From the NCBI RefSeq assembly GCF_036188265.1, contig NZ_CP108093.1, forward strand, positions 7,097,001 to 7,161,000: a stretch of 64,000 nt of DNA. Reading direction: 5' to 3'. Within the stretch, counting starts at the first letter, position 1. Every line of letters begins with the position of its first letter. Positions 9,198 through 16,997 of the stretch are shown one piece after another. Position numbers and translations under genes: made by a program. Source of the DNA: Streptomyces sp. NBC_00247. GTDB taxonomy: Bacteria > Actinomycetota > Actinomycetes > Streptomycetales > Streptomycetaceae. The notes beneath the pieces are model-generated. The model was not told the DNA's origin. It was given only the letters and a program-made list of their open reading frames with translations, and did not search any database.

Positions 9198-9790
9198 GAC
9201 GTCACACTTCCCTTCGCGTCGTGCTGCTTGTCCATGTCCGTCCGGCCCCGCTCGACCTGCTGCCCGGTCGGGTTCCCGAGCAGCGTGTCGAAGAGGGCAC
9301 GGGCCCCGACGAGGTCCTTGCGCAGTTCCTCGGTGCCCCCCGAACCGTCGCGTGCCCCGTGCACCCGGCGGTAAGCGTCGACGTGCGCGCCGTGGTGGAC
9401 CGACAGCGCCTCAGCGCGGTCCTCGGCACTGCCCGTCTCCGGGAAACCACGGTCCCGGGAAAGCTCGTCGAGGAGGTCACCGGCCTCGGCGACCGCGTCC
9501 TCGGGAGCGTCGACGAACCGCTCCTGCACCCGGGTCCAACGCGCGGTGTACCGCTCCCGCGCCTCCGCCGACAGCGGCTGCGCGCTGATCGAGCCGTGCC
9601 GCTTCACCCGCTCCCCGAGCTCCTGCTCGGCAAGCTTGGTGTCGCCCTGGTGGCGGGCGAGTACCCGGTCGTACTCGGGTCCGAAGCGGCGCTTCAGCCC
9701 GCCTGCGCCGGTCGCCCGGCCGCGCTGGAGGAAGTAACCGGCGATCGCCACGACGACGACCACGCCAACGATGATCAGTACGGTCGTCAT
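9194..9790 (-). CDS. Hypothetical membrane-anchored protein, first gene of a coupled pair
   Basis: The 198-aa protein starts with a single N-terminal membrane segment (VLIIVGVVVVVAIAGYFL, residues 4-21) followed by a basic stop-transfer sequence, so the rest should be cytoplasmic. A helical body follows (FGPEYDRVLARHQGD, then a region beginning RVQERFVDAPEDAVAEAG). That body resembles the C-terminal domain of the overlapping downstream gene. The ATG at 9790 was chosen because the membrane segment begins immediately; the longer frame upstream is proline/arginine-rich and lacks motifs. Membrane anchoring of one partner and disorder in the other suggest a two-component complex, which is inference. 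Confidence 0.75.
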   Translation of the reverse strand: MTTVLIIVGVVVVVAIAGYFLQRGRATGAGGLKRRFGPEYDRVLARHQGDTKLAEQELGERVKRHGSISAQPLSAEARERYTARWTRVQERFVDAPEDAVAEAGDLLDELSRDRGFPETGSAEDRAEALSVHHGAHVDAYRRVHGARDGSGGTEELRKDLVGARALFDTLLGNPTGQQVERGRTDMDKQHDAKGSVTS

Positions 9791-10000
9791 GAGCGCGTCT
9801 CCCGCCGTTCGCTGTCCGGTACGCAGTTCTCTCGCACGGTCGTCAACTCCCTCCGATCCGGGCTCCGGCCGGTTGGTCCGGCCGAGCGGGGTGCGTGACG
9901 TCGTGTACCCCCGACCGGCGGTTCGAGACAGCGCCGTTCGCACAGAGGTGCTGGGTATCGTGGAAGCGCCGCGACCGGAGTACGGAAGAAGAGGTGTGCC

Positions 10001-10432
10001 GTGACCGAACGCAAGCCCCCTGGTGTCAGTTTCGACTCGTGGGTGGACCGGCAGATCCACGAGGCCGAGCAGCGCGGTGACTTCGCCTCCCTGCCCGGCT
10101 TCGGCAAGCCGCTCCCCGGACTCGGACGTACCTACGACGAGGACTGGTGGATCAAGGAGAAGATGCAGCGCGAAGGTCTCTCGGTCCTCCCGCCCGCCCT
10201 CGCTCTGCGCAAGGAGGTGGAGGACGTCCGCCGTGCGATCGCCGAAGCGGTTTCCGAACGCCGGGTGCGGGAACTGATCGGGGCGGTCAACGAGAAGATC
10301 GACGAGGCCGTACGGATGCCTCCGCCCGGCCCACCGCTCAACCTCGGGCGCCTCGACGTCGAGAAGACGGTCGGCGAATGGCGCGCGGCGCGCTCCGGCC
10401 GCGCCGGTCAGGACGCGTCCGGCCGCTCGTGA
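10001..10432 (+). CDS. DUF1992 (DnaJ-homologue subfamily C member 28-like) protein
   Basis: Small 143-aa cytoplasmic protein of the DUF1992 family, named for a domain found in eukaryotic DNAJC28 and in bacterial YhdN-like proteins. The family signature is present at the N terminus: FDSWVDRQIHEAEQRGDF followed by LPGFGKPLPGL (about residues 11-45), then WWIKEKMQREGL. A charged helical C-terminal half follows. There is no J-domain. The start is a GTG preceded by a purine-rich run (GAAGAAGAGG). The molecular role of the family is unknown. Confidence 0.85.
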   Translation: MTERKPPGVSFDSWVDRQIHEAEQRGDFASLPGFGKPLPGLGRTYDEDWWIKEKMQREGLSVLPPALALRKEVEDVRRAIAEAVSERRVRELIGAVNEKIDEAVRMPPPGPPLNLGRLDVEKTVGEWRAARSGRAGQDASGRS

Positions 10433-10758
10433 CGGCCGGCGCGGCCGGCGGGACGCCCGGGTGAGCATCAACGCGTCCGGCGGCTGGGCCGCGTGGCTGC
10501 GGCGGATCCACGCACGCTGTCGCCCGAGCGTCCCGTGACCGTTTGCCTCCACCGCCGTTGATCAACGGAGGCCGCACCCGCCCCCACAGTGTCTGAGGGG
10601 CGCGCGTCCGCCCGCCGTCCTGTGCGCGGGAGGACGTTTGCGGTGTGGCGAAGGCCGGTGGGCGAAGGCCGGGAACGTACGACCGGAGTACCGAGTGGTC
10701 AGCGCCCGAAGTCCTTCGGTGGCTGACCACTTGGTCCGGACGGTGAAGCGGGCATGTG
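10433..10758. other. 326-bp convergent intergenic region with dyads
   Basis: No gene is seen. A 14-base perfect palindrome (CCGTTGATCAACGG, 10555-10568) lies in the middle and a long hairpin (10694-10731) lies next to the end of the DUF3224 gene. Both flanking genes end here. Confidence 0.5.
10694..10731. terminator. Interrupted hairpin terminator
   Basis: Arms AGTGGTCAGC (10694-10703) and GCTGACCACT (10722-10731) are perfectly complementary, and the interior forms a second stem CCGAAG/CTTCGG (10706-10711, 10714-10719) separated by a 2x2 internal loop. It is placed 28 bases past the end of the leftward DUF3224 gene. Confidence 0.65.
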
Positions 10759-11154
10759 TCAGCCCAGCGTGTACTCCAGAACGTAGGAGTGGCTGCCGTG
10801 CTCGGACTGGTCGATCTCGAAGGTACCCGTGATCCCCGCGAGGTCCCCGGAACCTGTTCCCTGGGCCACGCGGATCACTATCTGCTCGCCGTGGCTCCCG
10901 GGCGCGCTGTGCTGGAAGACGAACGAGCCTGTGCGGCCGTCGAGTTCGCCGGTGAACCGCTCCACGGCGACATAGGCGGCGGGGCTGCCCGCGCTGTCGG
11001 CCACCGACAGCATGTGCACGGTGCTGGTGCCGGCCAGACCGCCTCGGAAGGTCTTGCTCATCCGCACGCGGCCGAGCGCGGCACCCGGGCCTTTGTCGAG
11101 CACCTCCGGTTCGAATGACGTGACGTCGAACGATCCACTGGCCTTCGCGGTCAT
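10759..11154 (-). CDS. DUF3224 domain-containing protein
   Basis: The 131-aa protein matches the DUF3224 family, an antiparallel beta-barrel of allene-oxide-cyclase-like shape. Features seen are the N-terminal ASGSFDVTSFEPEVLDKG, SKTFRGGLAGTST (about residues 33-45), VERFTGELDGRTGSFVFQHS in the centre, and GTGSGDLAGITGTFEID near the end. No signal peptide or membrane segment is visible. I used the ATG at 11154 because the family motif starts directly after it. Family members occur widely in actinobacteria, with no established reaction. Confidence 0.85.
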   Translation of the reverse strand: MTAKASGSFDVTSFEPEVLDKGPGAALGRVRMSKTFRGGLAGTSTVHMLSVADSAGSPAAYVAVERFTGELDGRTGSFVFQHSAPGSHGEQIVIRVAQGTGSGDLAGITGTFEIDQSEHGSHSYVLEYTLG

Positions 11155-11278
11155 TTTGCAACCCCCAGATCTCGGTCTTCTGTATGGCCCAGCAGCCTCG
11201 CACACGGCACTGACATCGATGCCGCCACCCGGCCTCCGGTGGCCGTGGCTCGGGCACCGACCAGCGCACGACGCCCGA

Positions 11279-11569
11279 TCAGGTGGCCGGATCCGAACCC
11301 GTCTCCGCGAGGCTGATCGCCGCCCGCCGCATCAGAGCGCGCCGCAACGCGCGAACCTCGTCCTGCGTGCGCGCGGCGCCGTGCACCGCTTGTCGCAAGG
11401 TGCGCTCCGACTGTTCCAGGGACCGCTGGAGCCTGTCAGCCTCCTCCCGGACGACAGCGCTCCCGTCCCTGACGGGACCGTTGGACCGGACGAAGTCGGC
11501 CAGCGCACTCCGCTTTCGGTACGCCGACATCTGAAGAGCCACGAGAGCATCCGGCACCTGGGGCATCAT
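11279..11569 (-). CDS. Small predicted coiled-coil protein, coupled downstream gene
   Basis: A 96-aa protein starting at MMPQVPDALVALQ. The first ATG overlaps the TGA of the upstream gene as ATGATG, so it is probably translated by re-initiation. Most of the chain (residues about 30-80) is charged and helical with heptad-like spacing (REEADRLQRSLEQSERTL, then TQDEVRALRRALMRRAA), suggesting a coiled coil. No signal peptide or membrane segment. I do not recognise a family. Its partner at 11566-12234 may itself be rearranged, so this gene could be the tail of an older locus. Confidence 0.6.
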   Translation of the reverse strand: MMPQVPDALVALQMSAYRKRSALADFVRSNGPVRDGSAVVREEADRLQRSLEQSERTLRQAVHGAARTQDEVRALRRALMRRAAISLAETGSDPAT

Positions 11570-12234
11570 CCGATCGTCACCACCCGTGCCCAGGCGGACG
11601 GCGTGTCGGGAACGCAGCCGGGATCGTCCTCGCCGTGGCCCGCCGGGCGGGAGCGGGGGAAGAGCCCCACCACCGGCCGGCAGGGCGGCCTCGTACTCGG
11701 CCGGGGCGTCTGTCCGTCGGTCAGGACCGCGACCACGCCCGGCCGCGGTCTGCGCCGGAGACCCGGCAGCAGCGCCCCGGGAATGCCGGCGGAGCGCCGG
11801 GAGGGACGGCCGTAGCTGTAGTCGTCGCCCGCTCCGGAACCGGAGGCGGCAAAGCGGACGGCCGCGCCCAGCAGCCGGTCCAGGGGGCGGTACCTGTCGT
11901 GCCCGGTTACGGGGTACCGGGCCGGAGTGAGCGTCAGCCCCGGGCGCAACCCCTGCGCGGCGATCCTGGGCATGCGCCACCGCGGCGGATCCGGGGCCGG
12001 TCGACGCAGATCGGTCCGTACCGAGGCCGCGGGTTCCCGGCCGTGGGTACGCGCCAGCCGGCGCAGATCGAGACCGACATCGATACCCGCGGCGGCGCAC
12101 GCGCCCGCCCAGTCGCCCACGTGCCGACGGGCGGTCGCTTTTTCGATCATGGAGGGCGGCACGGCGAACTCTCGCACGCGCGGCCAGAAGGAGAGCCGGG
12201 AGTCTCCGTACGCGATCCGAGTGAGCATCAGCAC
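11566..12234 (-). CDS. Hypothetical protein, possibly a rearranged chimera with a VWA-like tail
   Basis: The 222-aa product has two unlike parts. Residues 1 to about 110 (MLMLTRIAYGDSRLSFWP, PPSMIEKATARRHVGDWAG, RWRMPRIAAQGLRPGLT) look like the start of a larger streptomycete protein of unknown role. Residues about 150-222 contain VVAVLTDGQTPRP and end in WARVVTIG, which resemble the last strands of a von Willebrand A domain; the MIDAS motif that should precede them is absent. I infer that an internal deletion may have fused two neighbouring genes; an intact protein cannot be excluded. The frame is open and its stop overlaps the next start, so it may still be translated. Confidence 0.5.
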   Translation of the reverse strand: MLMLTRIAYGDSRLSFWPRVREFAVPPSMIEKATARRHVGDWAGACAAAGIDVGLDLRRLARTHGREPAASVRTDLRRPAPDPPRWRMPRIAAQGLRPGLTLTPARYPVTGHDRYRPLDRLLGAAVRFAASGSGAGDDYSYGRPSRRSAGIPGALLPGLRRRPRPGVVAVLTDGQTPRPSTRPPCRPVVGLFPRSRPAGHGEDDPGCVPDTPSAWARVVTIG

Positions 12235-12413
12235 TCACCTTGCGCGGACGGGTCCCCCAATCTGAAAAGGGAGTGTGCAGTCATGGCGGGGATCCTAACT
12301 CCCCCTCCTTCGGGGGCGCCAGAGAGTTTCCGATCATGATGCCGGGCCTCCGCCTCGTCCGGCGGCGAGGGACGGGGGACACGCCGTACGGTCCCTGAGC
12401 GACAATTGGCGTC

Positions 12414-12938
12414 ATGGACGCGCGGAGCACCGACCCCGGTGCGGTACTCATCAGGCGGGCCGTCGCCAAGGACGCCAAGCGGCTGACCCGCCTGGTCAGG
12501 ACGTCGCGGGCGTACGAGGGCCACTGGGCGCCCATGGTCGAGGGGTACCGCGTCGGGCCCGACTACATCGAGGCCCACCGGGTCTTCGTCGCGGTCGCCG
12601 GAGCGGGAACCGGTCCCGGTACCGGAGCCGGAACCCCCGTGCTGGGCTTCTACTCCCTGGTGCTCGACACGGGCGAGCCGCACGGCCCCGCCGCCACCGG
12701 TGAACTGGACCTCATGTTCGTCGCCGACGCCGCCCAGGGGCGCGGGATCGGCCGCCGCCTCATCGACCACCTGCGTGAGGAGGCCTCCCGGGCCGGCCTG
12801 GACGCCGTCCGGGTGGTCTCCCACCCGCCGGCCGAGGGCTTCTACCGCAGTGTCGGCGCCGAACGCACCGGTACCGTTCCCGCGACCCCGCCGTACGTGA
12901 TGTGGGACCGGCCCGAACTGATGCTCCCCATCGCCTGA
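12414..12938 (+). CDS. GNAT family N-acetyltransferase
   Basis: Predicted acetyl-CoA-dependent N-acetyltransferase of 174 aa. The acetyl-CoA pyrophosphate-binding motif A is clear: ELDLMFVADAAQGRGIGRRL (about residues 97-116, with Q/RxxGxG/A as QGRGIG), followed by the amphipathic helix LIDHLREEASRAG and the beta-bulge segment RVVSHPPAEGFYRSVGAERTG. The N-terminal VLIRRAVAKDAKRLTRLV is the usual first strand and helix. A Gly/Thr-rich insertion (about residues 61-75) sits between strands 2 and 3. It is monocistronic. Substrate unknown. Confidence 0.9.
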   Translation: MDARSTDPGAVLIRRAVAKDAKRLTRLVRTSRAYEGHWAPMVEGYRVGPDYIEAHRVFVAVAGAGTGPGTGAGTPVLGFYSLVLDTGEPHGPAATGELDLMFVADAAQGRGIGRRLIDHLREEASRAGLDAVRVVSHPPAEGFYRSVGAERTGTVPATPPYVMWDRPELMLPIA

Positions 12939-13163
12939 GCGGCGCCCGCCCGGGACAGCGAGTCCCGGGGCCGGCATTGAAGCGTCGAACGGCCCGGTGG
13001 CCCGACCTTGTCACCGCGCCGCAGCCGGTCCGCGCCCGCCGCACGGGCCGGGAGCCATTCCTCCCACGGGTGACGACTCGATCCGTGACACCACCAGGCG
13101 AGGGGGACGTGCTTGCGGTCTGCCGTGGTGCGGCACTGGGGGCCCTCGCCGCCGCGGCGGCGC

Positions 13164-13682
13164 TCAGGTCGTCAGGCGGTCCAGGAGCGCGGGATGTTCT
13201 GCCAGGGCCGATCTCAACATGGCTCGGGCATGGGGCCTGAAGAAGTCGAGGTCGGCCGACCGCCAGTCGATGCCGCCCAGGGGTGGCCGCGGGTCGTACT
13301 CGATGAGGAGCTGGACCGTGCGGGCGGTCTGCTCGCCCGCGAGGCGGCCGACCAGGTGGAGGGCCATGTCGATACCGGCCGGCACCCCGGCGGCGGTGAG
13401 CACGGGGCCGGCCTCGACCCAGCGTTCGGTGACGGGCGTCGCGCCGAACTTGGCCAGCAGGTCGCGGAATCCCCAGTGAGTGGTGGCCCGGCGACCGTCG
13501 AGCAGGCCGGCGGCACCCAGGATCAGGGAGCCGGTGCACACCGAGCCGACGACCTCAGCCGTCCGCGCGGCCCGGCGGATCCAGCTCAGCAGGGGCTCGT
13601 CGGCCAGTGTGGCGAGGGTCGGCTCGGTCCCACCGGGCACGATCAGCGCGAAGGACTCGGGGACCTGGTCGAATGGGCGCGC
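13164..13682 (-). pseudogene. DJ-1/PfpI family protein, N-terminally truncated
   Basis: This is the C-terminal two thirds of a GATase1-like DJ-1/PfpI protein of the isonitrile-hydratase type. Seen in order: PFDQVPESFALIVPGG (the conserved VPGG strand), GSVCTGSLILGAAGLLDGRRATTHW with the nucleophile-elbow Cys, and a normal family ending with a stop after LLDRLTT. Family members have about 60 residues before VPGG; here the frame hits a stop at 13683-13685 just upstream and runs into an unrelated AraC fragment on the other strand. The only in-frame start, GTG at 13640, would lack the first strands of the fold. I therefore call it a remnant, although a short product is possible. Confidence 0.7.
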
Positions 13683-13903
13683 TCAGTGGCCCGCGGCCTG
13701 GTCACCTGTCTGCAACGGCCGGGCAACCAGGCACAGATGGGCATGTTCACAGCGGCCCCAGTACTCACGAACAGCCTGGTCGGGCGAGTCGTCGATCACA
13801 TCGCCGGCCACTTGGCCGGCAACCTGACCGCAACCGCACTGGCAGCCGAGGCGGGGGTGAGCGAACGCCATCTGACCCGCCTGTTCATCGACCACCTTCT
13901 TCC
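13668..13903 (+). pseudogene. AraC/GlxA-type regulator fragment
   Basis: Translation in this frame gives ARSVARGLVTCLQRPGNQAQ, then LAGNLTATALAAEAGVSERH and LTRLFIDHL. This matches the linker and first helix-turn-helix of GlxA-type AraC regulators (their ARRLVVPP...GGQAQ block followed by the HTH). Both ends are missing: there is no DJ-1 sensor domain in front, and after FIDHL the sequence loses similarity. It overlaps the truncated DJ-1 gene on the opposite strand by 15 bases, marking a rearrangement breakpoint. Not expected to make a functional regulator. Confidence 0.65.
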
Positions 13904-14091
13904 GCAGGCCCCCGGCCAGGTGGATTCCCGGTCCCGCCGTCGGCGGGCGGCGCGACCGGGACGCGGCTCAGCCGATCGGGCCGAAGATCTCGGTGCGGTC
14001 GAAGTCGGCGTCCGTGCCGTCCAGTCCCGCCCGCGCCAACGCATTGCGCAGCTTCTCGTGCACCCGCTGCGGCTTTCCGCCCGGGGCGATG

Positions 14092-14898
14092 TCACTGTCG
14101 GTCGGCAAGAACGCCCTCCCGTCGCAGCCAGGCCTCGCACGCGGTCGTCCAGGACGCGGTGTGCGGCTCGCGCGCGATGAACTTGTGCGGCTCGCCGCCG
14201 TATTCCACGCCGTCGGCCAGGCCGATGCCGTGGCTGCCGCCCGGGTAGACGTGCAGCTCCACCGGTACCGCGGCGGCCGCCAGCGCCCGGGTCCATTCCA
14301 GGGCGTTGGGCAGGCCCGGCGGGTCCTGAGCGGTGGCCCATACGAAGGCCGGACACACCGACGCGTCCAGATGCTTGGCCGGGGACAGCTCGTCCTTGAT
14401 GGGCAGCAGGTCGCCGAGCAGGTTCTCGACCACCGACGGCGGCAGCAGGTCGAGATCGGCCAGCGCATAGGCCAGGATCGCGAAGTCCGGTCGGGGCGGG
14501 TCGGCGACGTCCTCCTCGACGGACAGGACCCGGCCGGTCATGAGCAGGCCGGCGAGTTGGCCACCTGCGCTTGATCCGATGACGCCGACCCGGCCGACGT
14601 CGAGCCCGTGGTCGCCGTTGCGGATGTGGTCCAAGCCGGCCCGGGCGTCTTCGAGCGGGGCCGGGAACCGGTCCGGCAGCAGCCGGTAGGACAGGACGAA
14701 CGCGTGGATGCCGAGGCCGGACAGCCAGCGCGCGTAGCCTTCGCCCTCGTGCGGCGGAAGTTCCCGGAATCCGCCGCCGGGCAGGACGAGGACGGCGGGC
14801 CGCGGGCCGAAGAACCGGTCCTCGGCAGGGTAAAGCGTGATCCTTTGCGCAATGGGGGTGGGAATGGCCGGAGCCACCTTTCGATACGACGCCTCCAT
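14092..14898 (-). CDS. Alpha/beta hydrolase (acetyl esterase/BD-FAE-like)
   Basis: Predicted esterase of the alpha/beta-hydrolase fold, similar to BD-FAE/acetylxylan esterase-like proteins. The 268-aa protein shows the start AQRITLYPAEDRFFGPRPAV, the oxyanion-hole segment VLPGGGFRELPPHEG, the nucleophile elbow GSSAGGQ (catalytic Ser), and the C-terminal YPGGSHGIGLADG carrying the probable catalytic His. No signal peptide, so it is probably cytoplasmic. ATG 14898 was chosen; the frame runs further upstream to 15045 without motifs. It is the one apparently intact gene inside a zone of truncated remnants. Natural substrate unknown. Confidence 0.8.
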   Translation of the reverse strand: MEASYRKVAPAIPTPIAQRITLYPAEDRFFGPRPAVLVLPGGGFRELPPHEGEGYARWLSGLGIHAFVLSYRLLPDRFPAPLEDARAGLDHIRNGDHGLDVGRVGVIGSSAGGQLAGLLMTGRVLSVEEDVADPPRPDFAILAYALADLDLLPPSVVENLLGDLLPIKDELSPAKHLDASVCPAFVWATAQDPPGLPNALEWTRALAAAAVPVELHVYPGGSHGIGLADGVEYGGEPHKFIAREPHTASWTTACEAWLRREGVLADRQ

Positions 14899-15170
14899 GC
14901 CTGACGATCCATCCGCCACCGGCACGCGACGCTGCCCGTAACTATAACTGCCATGACCAGAAGGGCAGTTGTTTCGCGCTGCTGCCATGGTGTCGGGGGA
15001 GCGCGCGCAGTCCCCGAGGGCCGCGGGCCGGCGTCGCGGCCTCACCCCGTGTTCTCGTCAACGTCGAGCGCGCCTTGGAATGCCGCCTTCTCGGACAGCC
15101 ACGCGGCGGCCCCTCCGACGAGGACGCCGGTTACCCGTCACCCGGGACCGGGCTCGCCCCCGTCGTCGCC

Positions 15171-15345
15171 CACTCGGCTCTCGGCGGTCCGCTCTGGACG
15201 GGAACGAGGGCGCTCCGGGTCAGGGACGTCACCTCCGCCTACCCGGGCAAGGGCGACGACCCGGCCCCCGAGAACCTCAGCCTCACCCTCACCACCGGCC
15301 GGATCGTGGCGCTGGTGGGGGAGAACGGCATCGGGAAGTCCACGC
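15171..15345 (+). pseudogene. ABC transporter ATPase fragment (ends at Walker A)
   Basis: The frame encodes ALRVRDVTSAYPGKGDDPA, then ENLSLTLTTGRIVALVGENG and IGKST: the first strands and the Walker A motif (GENGIGKST) of an ABC ATPase, of the kind found C-terminal to a fused membrane domain. Similarity stops immediately after KST, with no Q-loop, signature or Walker B. The frame upstream to about 15050 may hold a bit of linker. This is a decayed fragment. Confidence 0.7.
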
Positions 15346-15523
15346 GGAATCCCGCCCCTGACGCTCCCTCTCACGACCGCGGTACACCCGCCGGAGGGAC
15401 TGCACCGAGAGGCACCACGCCGGTACGACCATCACGGGATTCACTGGAAGGAGTGAGGGGAAGGCGTAGGGCTCCGGCCGGAGGACGACCCCCGGCAGGC
15501 AAGTCGACGAGGGGAGAAGTCCA

Positions 15524-16027
15524 GTGGCGGTCGCTCGGGACGACGGACGGCAGGAAAGCCCGGAAGAGCGCGCGGACCGGCAATGGGGGGAGCTGCTGCA
15601 GGAGCTACGGGTCGCGCAGACCGGCGTGCAGATCCTCTTCGGGTTCCTGCTCGCCGTGGTCTTCCAGCCGCGCTTCGCCGAACTGGCCGAGGCCGACCGG
15701 ACCATTTACGTCGTCACGGTCATACTGGGCTCTTCGACGGCCGCGGCCCTGATCGGCCCCGTCTCCTACCACCGGCTGCTCTCGGGCCGCCGGATGAAGC
15801 CGCAGACCGTCGCATGGGCGGCGCGGCTGACCATACTCGGACTCGTGCTGCTCTTCTGCACCATGTGCAGCGCGCTGCTGCTCATCCTGAGGGTGGCGCT
15901 CCACAACCAGCTGGCGCTCTGGCTCGTCGCCGGCATGGCGCTGTGGTTCGCCGTCTGCTGGTTCGTCTTCCCGCTGTGGGCGATCGCCCGCGACAACCGG
16001 CAGGAGGCCACGTCATCGGAGTCCTGA
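15524..16027 (+). CDS. DUF6328 family integral membrane protein
   Basis: A 167-aa membrane protein with four predicted transmembrane segments: VQILFGFLLAVVF (about 35-53), a second about 62-83 (TIYVVTVILGSSTAAALIGP), a third about 100-125 (LTILGLVLLFCTMCSALLLI) and a fourth about 130-152 (LALWLVAGMALWFAVCWFV). It begins with a charged cytoplasmic helix (RQWGELLQELRVAQTGVQ), the hallmark of the DUF6328 proteins common in streptomycetes. The start is GTG at 15524. Role unknown. It converges with the VOC gene 40 bases away. Confidence 0.8.
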   Translation: MAVARDDGRQESPEERADRQWGELLQELRVAQTGVQILFGFLLAVVFQPRFAELAEADRTIYVVTVILGSSTAAALIGPVSYHRLLSGRRMKPQTVAWAARLTILGLVLLFCTMCSALLLILRVALHNQLALWLVAGMALWFAVCWFVFPLWAIARDNRQEATSSES

Positions 16028-16066
16028 ACGGACCCCGCGCAGCCCGGATCCCGCCCAGGCCCCTTC

Positions 16067-16891
16067 TCAGGCTCCGGCGACCTCCGGGCTGCCGACGTCC
16101 GTGACGCCGAACACCGCACCGTCGGGGTCGCGGACCACCGCCTCGGTACCGCCCCGGACCTCGTTGACGGCGACGACCGTTCCGCCGGAGCGTCGGACGG
16201 CCTCCGCCGTTCCGGTCACGTCCTCCACCAGGAACTGCACCTGCCAGTGAGGGCGCACGACCGGATCGGGTGAAGCCTCCACCGCCCCCGAACTGATCCG
16301 TGCCAGGGGGCGCCCCTCGCAGCGCACGATGACCTCTTCGTCCTCGTAGGAGACCTCGCAACCGCCGGGCCGGCCGCTGGCCCAGTCGAGTACCCCGCCG
16401 TAGAAGATCGCCGCGTCGAACGCGTTCCGCGTACGCAGACGCAGCCAGGCGTACGAGCGGTCGACGGGTGTGGACCGGGGGGACGGTGGCGTGAGGCGCT
16501 CCCAGAGACCGAAGACCGCTCCGTCCAGGTCGGACGCCAGGACCCCGCGCCCTTCGTTGAGCTTCAGCGGTCCCACCGCCACCGTCGCGCTGCGCTCGCG
16601 GACCCGCCCGGCCGCGACGTCCGCGTCCTGGACGGCGAAGTACGGCAGCCAGGCGACGGCGGTCTGGTACGAGGACGAGACGCCTCCGATGCCCGCGAGC
16701 GGCACCCCGTCGCGCCGGGCGACGGCGAAGTCGGGGCCGAGTTTGCTGGGGTGGAAGGTCCAGCCCAGTGCCAGGCCGTAGAAATGCTGCGCGGCCTCCA
16801 GGTCCCGGGTCAGCAGGTTGACCCAGCAGGGTGCCGCCGCGCCGCTCAGCGGCGCGGCGGAGGGGGGTGTACGGGGATCGCTTCCGGTCAT
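16067..16891 (-). CDS. VOC (glyoxalase/bleomycin-resistance-like) family protein, two domains
   Basis: The 274-aa protein contains two consecutive vicinal-oxygen-chelate domains. The first runs about residues 20-125 (CWVNLLTRDLEAAQHFYGLALGW to GVLASDLDGAVFGLWE), the second about 145-265 (YAWLRLRTRNAFDAAIFYGGVLDW to AVVRDPDGAVFGVTDVG). Each ends in the typical D-P/L-D-GAVFG strand. Relatives of this two-domain type are annotated as hydroxylases or resistance proteins, but the substrate cannot be read from sequence. ATG 16891 was chosen; a GTG six bases upstream is an alternative. A 13-bp inverted repeat in the early coding region may form a strong mRNA hairpin. Confidence 0.85.
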   Translation of the reverse strand: MTGSDPRTPPSAAPLSGAAAPCWVNLLTRDLEAAQHFYGLALGWTFHPSKLGPDFAVARRDGVPLAGIGGVSSSYQTAVAWLPYFAVQDADVAAGRVRERSATVAVGPLKLNEGRGVLASDLDGAVFGLWERLTPPSPRSTPVDRSYAWLRLRTRNAFDAAIFYGGVLDWASGRPGGCEVSYEDEEVIVRCEGRPLARISSGAVEASPDPVVRPHWQVQFLVEDVTGTAEAVRRSGGTVVAVNEVRGGTEAVVRDPDGAVFGVTDVGSPEVAGA

Positions 16892-16997
16892 CTTCACACT
16901 GCCTTCGTCCGGTCGGGCGGGCCCGTCTGCAGACTGCCGCGGGGCCAGAACCAGCGTCGGCCGACCGGACCGGTCCCGCAACACACGACCGGCGGGT

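Noticed and set aside
12283..12339. Short + strand frame starting ATG (MAGILTPPPSGAPESFRS)
   Set aside because: Only 18 codons with a weak upstream purine run; it lies in the divergent leader and has no family signal.
13968..14108. Minus-strand frame ending EIFGPIG beside the alpha/beta hydrolase
   Set aside because: It looks protein-like but has no start or recognised family; kept only as a possible remnant in the scar-zone finding.
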